Assembly: GCA_023433835.1 (NCBI GenBank)
Contig: JAEYTW010000114.1
Coordinates: 1-20,699 of the forward strand
From: Pseudomonadota bacterium
GTDB taxonomy: Bacteria; Pseudomonadota; Alphaproteobacteria; Ferrovibrionales; Ferrovibrionaceae
DNA: 20,699 nucleotides
Reading direction: 5' to 3'
The notes under the pieces were generated by a model that did no database searches, was not told where the DNA came from, and worked only from the letters and a program-made list of their open reading frames with translations. Both the position numbers and the translations under genes were made by a program. The number at the start of each line of letters is the position of its first letter. Within the stretch, counting starts at the first letter, position 1. Shown piece after piece: positions 1-6,469 of this stretch.

Positions 1-1
1 G

Positions 2-1090
2 GCGGAGCGGCCGGTGCTGGTGGCCGGCGGCGGCTCGATCATCTCGGGTGCGACGGCGGAGATCACCGCGCTGGCCGAACGGCTGGGCGCAGCCGTCGTC
101 ACCACCATGACCGGCCGCGGCGCGATCGCCGACAGCCATCCGCTGGCCGCCGGCCCGCTCGGCTCGACCACCGGCGGGCGGCTCGGCCGCGGCCGCATCG
201 CCAACACCGTGCTGGCCGAGGCCGACGTGGTGCTGATGATGGGCACGCGTACCGGCCAGATCTGCTACAGCGAATGGACGCTGCCGGGACCGAACACCCG
301 GGTCATCCATCTCGACATCGATCCGGCCGAGATCGGCCGCAACTTCGCGACCGACGTGGCCCTGGTCGGCGACGTGCGCGAAACGCTGAAGGACATCCTG
401 GCGCTGACCCAGGTCGCGGCGCCGCGCCGGCCCGAGGGGCGCATCGCCACGCTGCGCGAGGAATGGCTGGAAGACTTCTCGCCGCACGGCACCTCCGACC
501 AGATGCCGATCCGGCCGGAACGGCTGCTGCGCGAGATTTCGGCGACCGTCGATCCCGCGACGCTGGTGGTGACCGACGCCAGCTACATCACCGGCTGGGC
601 GATGAGCCATATCGACGTGGTCGCGCCCGGCCGCTTCATCCTGTCGCCGCGCGGCACCGGCGGCATCGGCTGGAGCCTGCCCGCCGCGATCGGCGCCAAG
701 CTGGGCGACCCCACGCGCAAGGTGGTCTGCGTCACCGGCGACGGCGCCTTCGGCTATGTGATGAACGAACTGGAGACCGCGGCGCGCTACGGCGTCGAGG
801 TCCTGGTCGTCGTCTTCAACAACGGCACGCTGGGTTTCCAGCGCCATTGGGAAGAGAAGGCGATGGGCCGTTATCTGGAATGCGACTTCCTCGACGTCGA
901 TTATGCCGAGGTCGGGCGCGCGCTGAAATGCGGCGGCGAGCGGGTGCGCGAGCCCGACGCCATCGCCGCGGCGCTGGCCCGCGGCATGGCGACGAAGGGC
1001 CCCTACGTCATCGACGTCGTGATCGATCCGAACGCGACGGCGCCGATCGTGGGCATGGAGCGGGGAATTGCCGCCGGCGACGCCCATTGA
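2..1090 (+). CDS. ThDP-dependent enzyme, acetolactate synthase-like (5' partial)
   Basis: This is the C-terminal part (362 residues) of a thiamine-diphosphate enzyme of the acetolactate synthase/benzoylformate decarboxylase superfamily; the reading frame is open to the left edge, so the N-terminal pyrimidine-binding domain is missing. The visible part starts in the central domain (VLVAGGGSI near the start, later VIHLDIDPAEIGRN) and continues into the ThDP pyrophosphate-binding domain. The cofactor/Mg motif is clear: GDG at nt 737-745 and NN at nt 818-823, in GDGAFGYVMNELETAAR..FNNGTLG. The substrate cannot be told from this fragment; acetolactate synthase, a 2-keto-acid decarboxylase, a sulfoacetaldehyde acetyltransferase relative and an acyl-CoA lyase are all possible. 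The gene is followed after 52 bp by an amino-acid-type ABC uptake operon in the same direction, so it may act on an imported 2-oxo or amino acid. That link is inference. Confidence 0.88.
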   Translation, partial: AERPVLVAGGGSIISGATAEITALAERLGAAVVTTMTGRGAIADSHPLAAGPLGSTTGGRLGRGRIANTVLAEADVVLMMGTRTGQICYSEWTLPGPNTRVIHLDIDPAEIGRNFATDVALVGDVRETLKDILALTQVAAPRRPEGRIATLREEWLEDFSPHGTSDQMPIRPERLLREISATVDPATLVVTDASYITGWAMSHIDVVAPGRFILSPRGTGGIGWSLPAAIGAKLGDPTRKVVCVTGDGAFGYVMNELETAARYGVEVLVVVFNNGTLGFQRHWEEKAMGRYLECDFLDVDYAEVGRALKCGGERVREPDAIAAALARGMATKGPYVIDVVIDPNATAPIVGMERGIAAGDAH

Positions 1091-1142
1091 GGGCGTGGCC
1101 GCGCGGTCGGGGGCACGAAATCCAAGAAGAAGGGAGAGCAGG

Positions 1143-1946
1143 ATGTTGAAGAAGTTGGTGGGGCCGCTGCTGGTTGCCGCGGCCGTGGTATGGGGGGGGG
1201 GTTCCGCCCTGGCCGGCGCGACACTCGATCGTGTCATCGCCGAGAAGAAGCTGGTCGTCGGCGTGGCGCCGTGGAACAAGTTCGTCGCCCAGAACCCGAA
1301 GACCCAGCAGTTCGAAGGCCTGATCGTCGACGACATCAGGAACTTCGAATCGATGACCGGCATCAAGGTCGAGCTGGTCAACACCACCTGGTCCGGCCTG
1401 ATCGCGGGCCTGCAGGCCGGCAAGTGGGACGTGATCATGTCCGGCATGGGCGCGACGCCTGAGCGCGCCACGGCCGTCGCCTTCGGTGCCCCGTTCGGCT
1501 ATCTGTCGTCGACCGCGATGCTGAAGGCCGACAACAAGGCGCAGAGCCGCGACGACCTCGACAAGCCCGGCAACATCATCACCGCGGTGGCCGGCACCTC
1601 GGCCTTCCAGTTCGCCCAGCGCTCGTTCAAGCAGGCCAAGGTCAACGGCCTGACCGACACGGGGGCGGCGGTGCTGGAAGTGATGCAGGGCCGCGCGGTC
1701 GCCTATATCGGCGATTCCGTCTCGAACGCGGCGCGTGCGCAGGAGCGGCCGACCGAGCTGCGCAACCTCGTCTTCGCCCCCGACCAGACCGAGTGGACGA
1801 CGATGAACCACGCGGTGCGCTATGCCGATCTCGACCTGATGGTGTTCCTCGACACCTATGTCCGGGCGATGCAGCTGCGCGGCTGGTACCGGGGCCTCGC
1901 CGAGAAGTGGAACCTGCCGCCGGAACTGGCGACCGGCCCGAAGTAA
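1143..1946 (+). CDS. Amino-acid ABC transporter substrate-binding protein (SBP family 3)
   Basis: This is a periplasmic solute-binding protein of 267 residues, the usual size for family 3 (polar amino acids and related small solutes). It starts with a Sec signal peptide (MLKKLVGPLLVAAAVV.., likely cleaved after ALA at about residue 24). The mature part begins TLDRVIAEKKLVVGVAP and contains the family pattern: GLIVDDIRNFESMTGIKVELV, then WSGLIAGLQAGKWDVIMSGM with the substrate-gripping region, then ERATAVAFGAPF. The ATG at 1143 follows a purine-rich AGAAGGGAGAGCAGG; upstream in-frame codons lack such a site. The permease and ATPase follow at 2102 and 2770, so this is the ligand receptor of that importer. 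The ligand is unknown. Oddly, the signal-peptide codons hold ten consecutive G (1192-1201, encoding W-G-G-G), a tract prone to slippage. Confidence 0.9.
   Translation: MLKKLVGPLLVAAAVVWGGGSALAGATLDRVIAEKKLVVGVAPWNKFVAQNPKTQQFEGLIVDDIRNFESMTGIKVELVNTTWSGLIAGLQAGKWDVIMSGMGATPERATAVAFGAPFGYLSSTAMLKADNKAQSRDDLDKPGNIITAVAGTSAFQFAQRSFKQAKVNGLTDTGAAVLEVMQGRAVAYIGDSVSNAARAQERPTELRNLVFAPDQTEWTTMNHAVRYADLDLMVFLDTYVRAMQLRGWYRGLAEKWNLPPELATGPK
1192..1201. repeat. Poly-G tract of ten inside a signal-peptide coding region
   Basis: Ten uninterrupted G residues (t-GG GGG GGG GG-t) encode the end of Trp and three Gly in the signal peptide of the binding protein. Gain or loss of one base would shift the frame about 19 codons into the gene and abolish the protein. 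Homopolymers of this length are known contingency loci in other bacteria; whether this one varies is not known. Confidence 0.85.
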
Positions 1947-1960
1947 CGCCGACGAAGGCG

Positions 1961-2059
1961 CCAATCGTCGCCCCGGGCTTGACCCGGGGCCCAGGGAAAG
2001 CGCAGTGCAGTTTGCGATGCCCGTGCCCTGGATCCCGGCTTTCGCCGGGATGACGATGG
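1961..2059. repeat. Dispersed palindromic repeat, copy A
   Basis: This element of about 99 bp fills most of the 155-bp gap between the binding-protein and permease genes. It contains two short perfect stem-loops: CCCCGGG-cttga-CCCGGGG (1971-1989) and TCCCGGC-tttc-GCCGGGA (2033-2050). Between them lie CCAGGG and CCCTGG arms, so the whole can fold into a branched hairpin. Its ends (aatcgtcgcc / gggatgacgatgg) are shared with copy B at 13456-13560. It resembles REP/MITE-type intergenic repeats of alphaproteobacteria. Being inside a transporter operon, after the binding-protein gene, it could stabilise the upstream message or reduce downstream transcription; that role is inferred from REP elements elsewhere. 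Confidence 0.85.
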
Positions 2060-2101
2060 CTCTTTTGGCTACCCTGTGCGGACTTCGCTGAGGACCCTGC
2101 G

Positions 2102-2770
2102 ATGAACTATACCTTCCAGTTCGGCGTGCTGGCCGAATACGGCCCCTATCTGGCCGGCGGCCTGTGGCATGCCTGGTGGACCAGCTTTCCGTCGATCATC
2201 CTGACCACGGTGCTCGGCGTCGTCCTGGCCGCCATGCACCTGACGCGCTCGATGGCGCTGCGCGGCATCGCGGTGGTCTTCGTCGACCTGTTCCGCACGC
2301 TGCCCGTCGTCGTGCTGCTGATCTGGATCCACTACGTGATGCCGATCCTGACCGGCTGGTCGACCTCGCCGACGGTCTCCTCGATCATCGCGCTGTCGCT
2401 GAACGGCGCGGCCCTGGCTTGCGAAGCCTTCCGCGGCGGGCTGGCCGCCATTCCGCCCACTCAAGCCCAGGCCGCGCAGTCGCTGGGGTTCTCGCGCTGG
2501 CAGGTGTTCCGCTACGTCACCATGCCGCAAGCCTTCTTCGCGACGCTGCCGTCCCTGACCAACGTCCATATCACCGTCATCAAGAACGTCACGGTGACCG
2601 TGCTCATCGCGGTGCCCGAGGTGATGTTCCGCGCCCAGGAGCTGACCATCCAGTTCTTCCGGCCGCTGGAATTCTATACCGGTGCCGCCATCCTCTACGT
2701 CGCCCTGATCTGGGGGTATGCGGTGTTCATGCGCTCGCTCGAGAAACTCCAGAAGTGGCAGCCGATCTGA
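2102..2770 (+). CDS. Amino-acid ABC transporter permease (HisM/GlnP type)
   Basis: This is the inner-membrane permease of the amino-acid importer, 222 residues, normal for the family. Several hydrophobic membrane spans are visible: about residues 20-45 (AWWTSFPSIILTTVLGVVLA), 60-85 (VVFVDLFRTLPVVVLLIWI), 95-115, and a last span near 195-212 (AAILYVALIWGYAVFM). The cytoplasmic coupling loop that docks on the ATPase is recognisable in the family form EAFRGGLAAIPPTQAQAAQ followed by SLGFSRWQVFRYVTMPQA, where the EAA-loop glycine is present. Start ATG 2102 is preceded by GAGGA. The gene ends in a TGATG overlap with the ATPase start, indicating translational coupling. Only one permease gene is seen, so the channel is probably a homodimer. 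Confidence 0.92.
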   Translation: MNYTFQFGVLAEYGPYLAGGLWHAWWTSFPSIILTTVLGVVLAAMHLTRSMALRGIAVVFVDLFRTLPVVVLLIWIHYVMPILTGWSTSPTVSSIIALSLNGAALACEAFRGGLAAIPPTQAQAAQSLGFSRWQVFRYVTMPQAFFATLPSLTNVHITVIKNVTVTVLIAVPEVMFRAQELTIQFFRPLEFYTGAAILYVALIWGYAVFMRSLEKLQKWQPI

Positions 2771-3513
2771 TGTCTCCTTTCATTCGTGTCGACGGCGTCA
2801 CCAAGACCTACGGTGCCGCCCCCGTGCTGAACGGCCTGTCGCTCGACGTGGCCCGGGGCGAGGTGCTTGTGCTGTGCGGGCCCTCGGGCTGCGGCAAGTC
2901 GACCCTGCTGCGCTGCATCAACGGGTTGGAGACGATCGAGGGCGGCTCGATCACCGTCGGCGGGGTGCGGGTTGACGGCGCCACCCCGGTGCAACTGCAG
3001 CAGGTGCGGCTGTCGACCGGCTTCGTCTTCCAGAATTTCAACCTGTTCCCGCATATGACGGCGCTGGAGAACATCACCATCGCCCCGATGAAGATCCGCA
3101 AGATGTCGAAGCGCCAGGCGGAGGAGGTGGGGCGGGCCCTGCTGGCCCAGGTCGGCATGCCCGACAAGGCGGCGAGCTTCCCGTTCCAGCTGTCGGGCGG
3201 CCAGCGCCAGCGGGTGGCCATCGCCCGGGCGCTCGCCATGCAGCCGTCGCTGATGCTGTTCGACGAGCCGACCTCGGCGCTGGACCCGGAGATGCGCGAG
3301 GAAGTGCTGCAGGTGATCCAGCGCGTCCATCACGAGCACGACATGACGATGATCGTGGTTACCCACGAGATCGGCTTCGCCAAGAGCGTCGCCAGCCGCG
3401 CCATGCTGCTCGATGCCGGCCGCATCGTCGAGGAGGCGCCGGCCCGCGACTTCTTCACCGACCCGCGCGAGGAGCGCACCCGCAAGTTCCTGCGGGCGAT
3501 CGTCAACGAGTAG
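2770..3513 (+). CDS. Amino-acid ABC transporter ATP-binding protein (GlnQ/HisP type)
   Basis: This is the cytoplasmic ATPase that energises the amino-acid importer; 247 residues, typical for GlnQ/HisP/GltL proteins. The motifs are all present and in order: Walker A GPSGCGKST (residues 37-45), Q-loop in FVFQNFNLFPHMTALENI, ABC signature LSGGQRQRVAIARALA, Walker B LMLFDEPTSALDPE, and the switch histidine in IVVTHEIGFAKSVASR. The phrase FNLFPHMTALENITIAPMKI is characteristic of the polar amino-acid subfamily. The start overlaps the permease stop (TGATG), and the stop lies only 3 bp from the stop of the convergent MHYT-LytTR gene, so no separate terminator fits between them. Confidence 0.95.
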   Translation: MSPFIRVDGVTKTYGAAPVLNGLSLDVARGEVLVLCGPSGCGKSTLLRCINGLETIEGGSITVGGVRVDGATPVQLQQVRLSTGFVFQNFNLFPHMTALENITIAPMKIRKMSKRQAEEVGRALLAQVGMPDKAASFPFQLSGGQRQRVAIARALAMQPSLMLFDEPTSALDPEMREEVLQVIQRVHHEHDMTMIVVTHEIGFAKSVASRAMLLDAGRIVEEAPARDFFTDPREERTRKFLRAIVNE

Positions 3514-3516
3514 AGG

Positions 3517-4650
3517 TCAGCCGGCGCGGGGGAGGCGGGTGCTCCCGCGTTCCTCCAGCCGCTGTTTCAGCCATTGCCGGCGGGCGCGGGCGACCGGCGC
3601 CTCGTAGGGGCTCGCGGTCGCCATCGTCACCATGCCGGCATCGCCATGGCGGCGCAGCGCGGCGATGCGGTCGAGGTTGACGATGTGGCTGCGATGGATG
3701 CGGGCGAAGACCGTCGGATCGAGCAGGCCCTCCACCTCCGAGATCGGCAGCGGGCAGAACCAGTTGTCCCGCCCGTCGAACAGCTGGGTGTAGTGCGACT
3801 GCGCCTGCACCGCGACCAGGTCGGCCACCGCCAGCGTGCCGCGGGTGCCGTGGCGCTCGATCGGCAGGGTCGGGTCGGGTGGCTTGACCGCGGGCTGCAG
3901 CGTCACGACCGGCGCCGGCTCGGGCTGCGGTTCGGCCTCGGGCGCGGCGGGTTCCGGTACCAGGGTCAGCAGGAACAGGCCGCAAACCACGAAAGCCACG
4001 ACCGAGACGACGATGGCGAGCAGTCCCGGCGACAGGGCCGGCGCGCCCTGGCCCATCGGCATGTGGTGGTCTTCGAGCGTCATGCCGGCCATGGCGATGT
4101 AGTGCATCGCGGAGATGCCCATGGCGAGCAGCGCCGCCGAACCCAGGATCGAGCGATGCACGCCGTTGCCGAAGCCGAGCCACAGCGCCAGCCCCGAGGC
4201 GGCGATGCCGATCGCTGCGGCGGCGACGACGAAGGGTGGGTCGTGCGCCATGTCGGCGCTGGCATGCAGCGCCTGCATGCCCAGGTAATGCATGGTGACG
4301 ATGCCGCCGCCCATGAACAGCGCGGCAAGTGTCAGGCGCCGCCCGGTGCCCGGCCCGGCGCCGACCGCGAACACCGCGCAGCCGACCACCAGCACGCAGA
4401 CGAGGAAGGAGGCGAGCGTCGGCAGCACGACGAAGTCGACCGCCACCGGCAGGCGGGCGGCCAGCATGCCGACGAAATGCATGGTCCAGATGCCCAGCGC
4501 CAGCGAGACCGCCGACATCGCGATGGCGGCGCGCCGCCGCACACCCTGCATCGAATCGATACCGCGGGCCATGTGCAGCCCGACATAGGAGCCGAGGAAG
4601 GCCACGGCCAATGACAGTGCCACGAGCCACGGCTCGTAGGAAAATCCCAT
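3517..4650 (-). CDS. MHYT-domain membrane sensor with C-terminal LytTR DNA-binding domain
   Basis: This 377-residue protein joins a membrane sensor to a DNA-binding output. The N-terminal half is strongly hydrophobic, with about seven membrane spans, and carries the three hallmark repeats of the MHYT domain: MHFVGM (57-62), MHYLGM (120-125) and MHYIAM (182-187). MHYT domains are thought to bind a metal, probably copper, and sense a diatomic gas or redox signal. A Pro/Glu-rich linker (about 222-255, PEPAAPEAEPQPEPAPV) leads to a LytTR domain (about 265-370): SHYTQLFDGRDNWFCPLPIS, then FARIHRSHIVNLDRI and PVARARRQWLKQRL. The same architecture is known from CoxC and CoxH of the Oligotropha CO-oxidation cluster, but no CO dehydrogenase genes are in view. 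The start at 4650 is chosen because GGAGG precedes it and because the first span begins there; an in-frame extension to 4764 lacks support. Confidence 0.9.
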   Translation of the reverse strand: MGFSYEPWLVALSLAVAFLGSYVGLHMARGIDSMQGVRRRAAIAMSAVSLALGIWTMHFVGMLAARLPVAVDFVVLPTLASFLVCVLVVGCAVFAVGAGPGTGRRLTLAALFMGGGIVTMHYLGMQALHASADMAHDPPFVVAAAAIGIAASGLALWLGFGNGVHRSILGSAALLAMGISAMHYIAMAGMTLEDHHMPMGQGAPALSPGLLAIVVSVVAFVVCGLFLLTLVPEPAAPEAEPQPEPAPVVTLQPAVKPPDPTLPIERHGTRGTLAVADLVAVQAQSHYTQLFDGRDNWFCPLPISEVEGLLDPTVFARIHRSHIVNLDRIAALRRHGDAGMVTMATASPYEAPVARARRQWLKQRLEERGSTRLPRAG

Positions 4651-4817
4651 GGTCGCATCCTCCGCCGACGGCCGGATCGCGCTTCTGAACGGGCGCGCGC
4701 GGCCTGGGTCGGGCAAGCTTAGATCGTGGGTCGCATTTTGACCATGTATCCTGATGGTTGCCACGGCGCCGCCAGCCTGTACTCTCCGTCGTCAACCAAG
4801 CGGGGAGGAAACCGGCG

Positions 4818-5804
4818 ATGCATATCCTGATCATCGGCGCGGCGGGCATGATCGGCCGCAAGCTGACCGACCGGCTGGTGGCCGACGGGCGGCTGGGCGA
4901 CAAGGCCATCGACCGGCTGACGCTGGTCGACGTGGTCGAGCCGGTCACGCCCCGGACCACCATCGCGGTCGCCGCCGAGGCGGCCGACCTGTCGGCCGAC
5001 GGCGTGCCGGCAAGGCTGGTGGCTGGCCGGCCCGACGTCATCTTCCATCTCGCCGCCATCGTGTCGGGCGAAGCCGAGGCCGATTTCGACAAGGGTTACC
5101 GCATCAATCTCGACGGCACCCGCAACCTGTTCGAGGCGATCCGGCAGGAGGGGGTGAAAGCGCCCTACAAGCCGCGCGTGGTCTTCACCTCGTCGATCGC
5201 CGTGTTCGGCGCCCCGTTCCCGGAGGCTATCGGCGACGAATTCCTGTCGGCGCCCCTGACCAGCTACGGCACCCAGAAGGCGATCGGCGAATTGCTGCTG
5301 TCCGATTATTCCCGCCGGGGTTTCTTCGACGGCATCGGCATCCGCCTGCCCACCATCTGCATCCGTCCGGGTACGCCCAACAAGGCCGCGTCGGGCTTCT
5401 TCTCCAACATCCTGCGCGAACCGCTGGCCGGCAAGGAAGCGGTCCTGCCGGTATCGGAAGACGTGCAGCACTGGCACGCCTCGCCGCGCGCCGCGATCGG
5501 TTTCCTGGTCCATGCCGCGACGATGGACCTCGGCGCGCTGGGCGGCCGCCGGAACCTGTCGATGCCGGGCCTGACCGCGACGGTCGGCCAGCAGATCGAG
5601 GCCCTGCGGCGCATCGCCGGCGACAAGGCGGCTGCCCTGATCCGGCGCGAGCCCGACCCGGTGATCGAACGCATCGTCGCCGGCTGGCCGCGCAATTTCG
5701 CGCCCACCCGGGCGCCCGCGCTCGGCTTCCGCGCGGAGACCTCGTTCGACGAGATCATCCGCGCACATATCGACGACGAGCTGGGCGGCCGGATCGGCGG
5801 CTAG
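4818..5804 (+). CDS. denD: NAD-dependent epimerase/dehydratase-family dehydrogenase, D-erythronate dehydrogenase-like
   Basis: This is an extended short-chain dehydrogenase of 328 residues. The N-terminal dinucleotide motif is GAAGMIG (7-13), and the acidic residue at the end of beta-2 (LVDVVEP) fits NAD preference. DVIFHLAAIVSGEAEADF follows, then the catalytic region TSSIAVFG and Y150-x3-K154 (YGTQKA). The segments RPGTPNKAASGFFSNILREPL and SEDVQHWHASPRAAIGFLVHAA resemble DenD proteins, which oxidise D-erythronate to 2-dehydro-D-erythronate in four-carbon sugar-acid catabolism. The ATG at 4818 follows GGGGAGGA with good spacing. The usual partners (kinase OtnK, decarboxylase OtnC, isomerase OtnI) are not adjacent; neighbours are a divergent sensor and a convergent secreted protein. 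The family assignment is firm; the exact substrate is a resemblance-based guess. Confidence 0.75.
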   Translation: MHILIIGAAGMIGRKLTDRLVADGRLGDKAIDRLTLVDVVEPVTPRTTIAVAAEAADLSADGVPARLVAGRPDVIFHLAAIVSGEAEADFDKGYRINLDGTRNLFEAIRQEGVKAPYKPRVVFTSSIAVFGAPFPEAIGDEFLSAPLTSYGTQKAIGELLLSDYSRRGFFDGIGIRLPTICIRPGTPNKAASGFFSNILREPLAGKEAVLPVSEDVQHWHASPRAAIGFLVHAATMDLGALGGRRNLSMPGLTATVGQQIEALRRIAGDKAAALIRREPDPVIERIVAGWPRNFAPTRAPALGFRAETSFDEIIRAHIDDELGGRIGG

Positions 5805-5810
5805 CCGGCC

Positions 5811-6290
5811 TTAGCCGGGCTGCGGGCCCCGGGGCGGCATCGGCGGGGGCGGCAGCAACGCGCCGCGCAGGTCGAGTTCCCCGAGCCTGGCCAGCTGGGC
5901 CGGCGTCAGCTTGGCCTTGAGCGCGTCGACCGCCTTGATCAGCGCGCCCGATTTCGCGCCGCGCTCGCCGAGGTCGCGGGCCATCGCCTGCACCCCGGCC
6001 AGCGGATCGGCCAGCCCGCCCAGGGCTTGCGGTGCCGGCGGCCTCGGCATGACGGCGAGCAGCGCGTCGGTGAAGTCGCGCCAGACATCGAGCTGGTCGG
6101 CGCGGATGCCGATCAGGGTTTCCACCCCGGCCAGCCGCTCGGCCAGCATCAGTTCGGGCGAGGGCAGGCGATGCATCATGGCATGCGCGGCCGGGCCGGG
6201 GCCCGGCGGCGGTGCCGGCATGTCGGCGGCGAATGCCGCGGTGGTGGCGAGTGCCGTGGCAAGACTGAGGGCGGCAACGACTTTTTTCAT
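5811..6290 (-). CDS. Secreted LTxxQ-motif (Spy/CpxP-like) small protein
   Basis: This is a 159-residue exported protein. It begins with a clear Sec signal peptide (MKKVVAALSLATALATTAAFA, cleavage before ADMP). A Pro-rich stretch (PAPPPGPGP) and an Ala/Leu-rich helical body follow, containing IRADQLDVWRDFTDAL and, near the C-terminus, KAKLTPAQLARLGEL, which carries the LTxxQ motif of periplasmic Spy/CpxP chaperones. Proteins with this motif are common in alphaproteobacteria and are mostly uncharacterised; some bind metals or unfolded proteins. The C-terminus is a Pro-rich tail (LLPPPPMPPRGPQPG). The start at 6290 is supported by GAGG upstream and by the signal peptide. The gene ends 6 bp from the stop of the convergent dehydrogenase and is divergent from the sugar operon. 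Confidence 0.75.
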   Translation of the reverse strand: MKKVVAALSLATALATTAAFAADMPAPPPGPGPAAHAMMHRLPSPELMLAERLAGVETLIGIRADQLDVWRDFTDALLAVMPRPPAPQALGGLADPLAGVQAMARDLGERGAKSGALIKAVDALKAKLTPAQLARLGELDLRGALLPPPPMPPRGPQPG

Positions 6291-6372
6291 TTGAACCTCG
6301 TGCAAGCGGTAATCCCCCGCTGTGACCTTAACGCATAACGCCGCCAAATCCTGCGCGGGTCCGCAATGGCGC

Positions 6373-6401
6373 TTGGCAGGTCCGCTCCAGTCATGTTATC
6401 G
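6373..6401 (+). promoter_or_regulatory. Weak sigma70-like promoter candidate for the sugar operon
   Basis: TTGGCA (6373-6378) resembles a -35 box and TTATCG (6396-6401), 17 bp further, is a poor -10 box. The -10 would lie inside the LacI-type palindrome, which would fit repression by occlusion. The match is weak and is offered only because of the spacing and the overlap with the operator. Confidence 0.25.
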
Positions 6402-6408
6402 CTATCAT
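6393..6408. promoter_or_regulatory. Putative LacI-family operator upstream of the sugar operon
   Basis: The 16-bp sequence ATGTTATCGCTATCAT is an imperfect palindrome of the form ATGnTAnCGnTAnCAT, with 12 of 16 positions symmetric about a central CG. This is the classic layout of LacI-family operators and matches the E. coli GntR-type site ATGTTACCGGTAACAT at 13 of 16 positions. It lies 61 bp before the first gene of the operon (start 6470), in the only gap long enough for a promoter. No LacI-family gene is in the window, so the regulator must be encoded elsewhere. Confidence 0.6.
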
Positions 6409-6469
6409 CAGCTTTGGATCAGGCGACGTCAGATCGCTGTTAGATGGGCGTTGCCTGTCGGGGGGAGGA

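Noticed and set aside
2..1090. Assignment of the ThDP enzyme as sulfoacetaldehyde acetyltransferase (xsc) or acetolactate synthase (ilvB)
   Set aside because: The visible domains are common to the superfamily and the N-terminal domain is missing, so a specific name is not justified.
4651..4817. Specific promoters in the divergent gap between the MHYT-LytTR gene and the dehydrogenase
   Set aside because: TTGACC at 4738-4743 resembles a -35 box, but no acceptable -10 follows at 16-18 bp, and the ACCAT/ATGGT arms (4741-4758) are too short to support.
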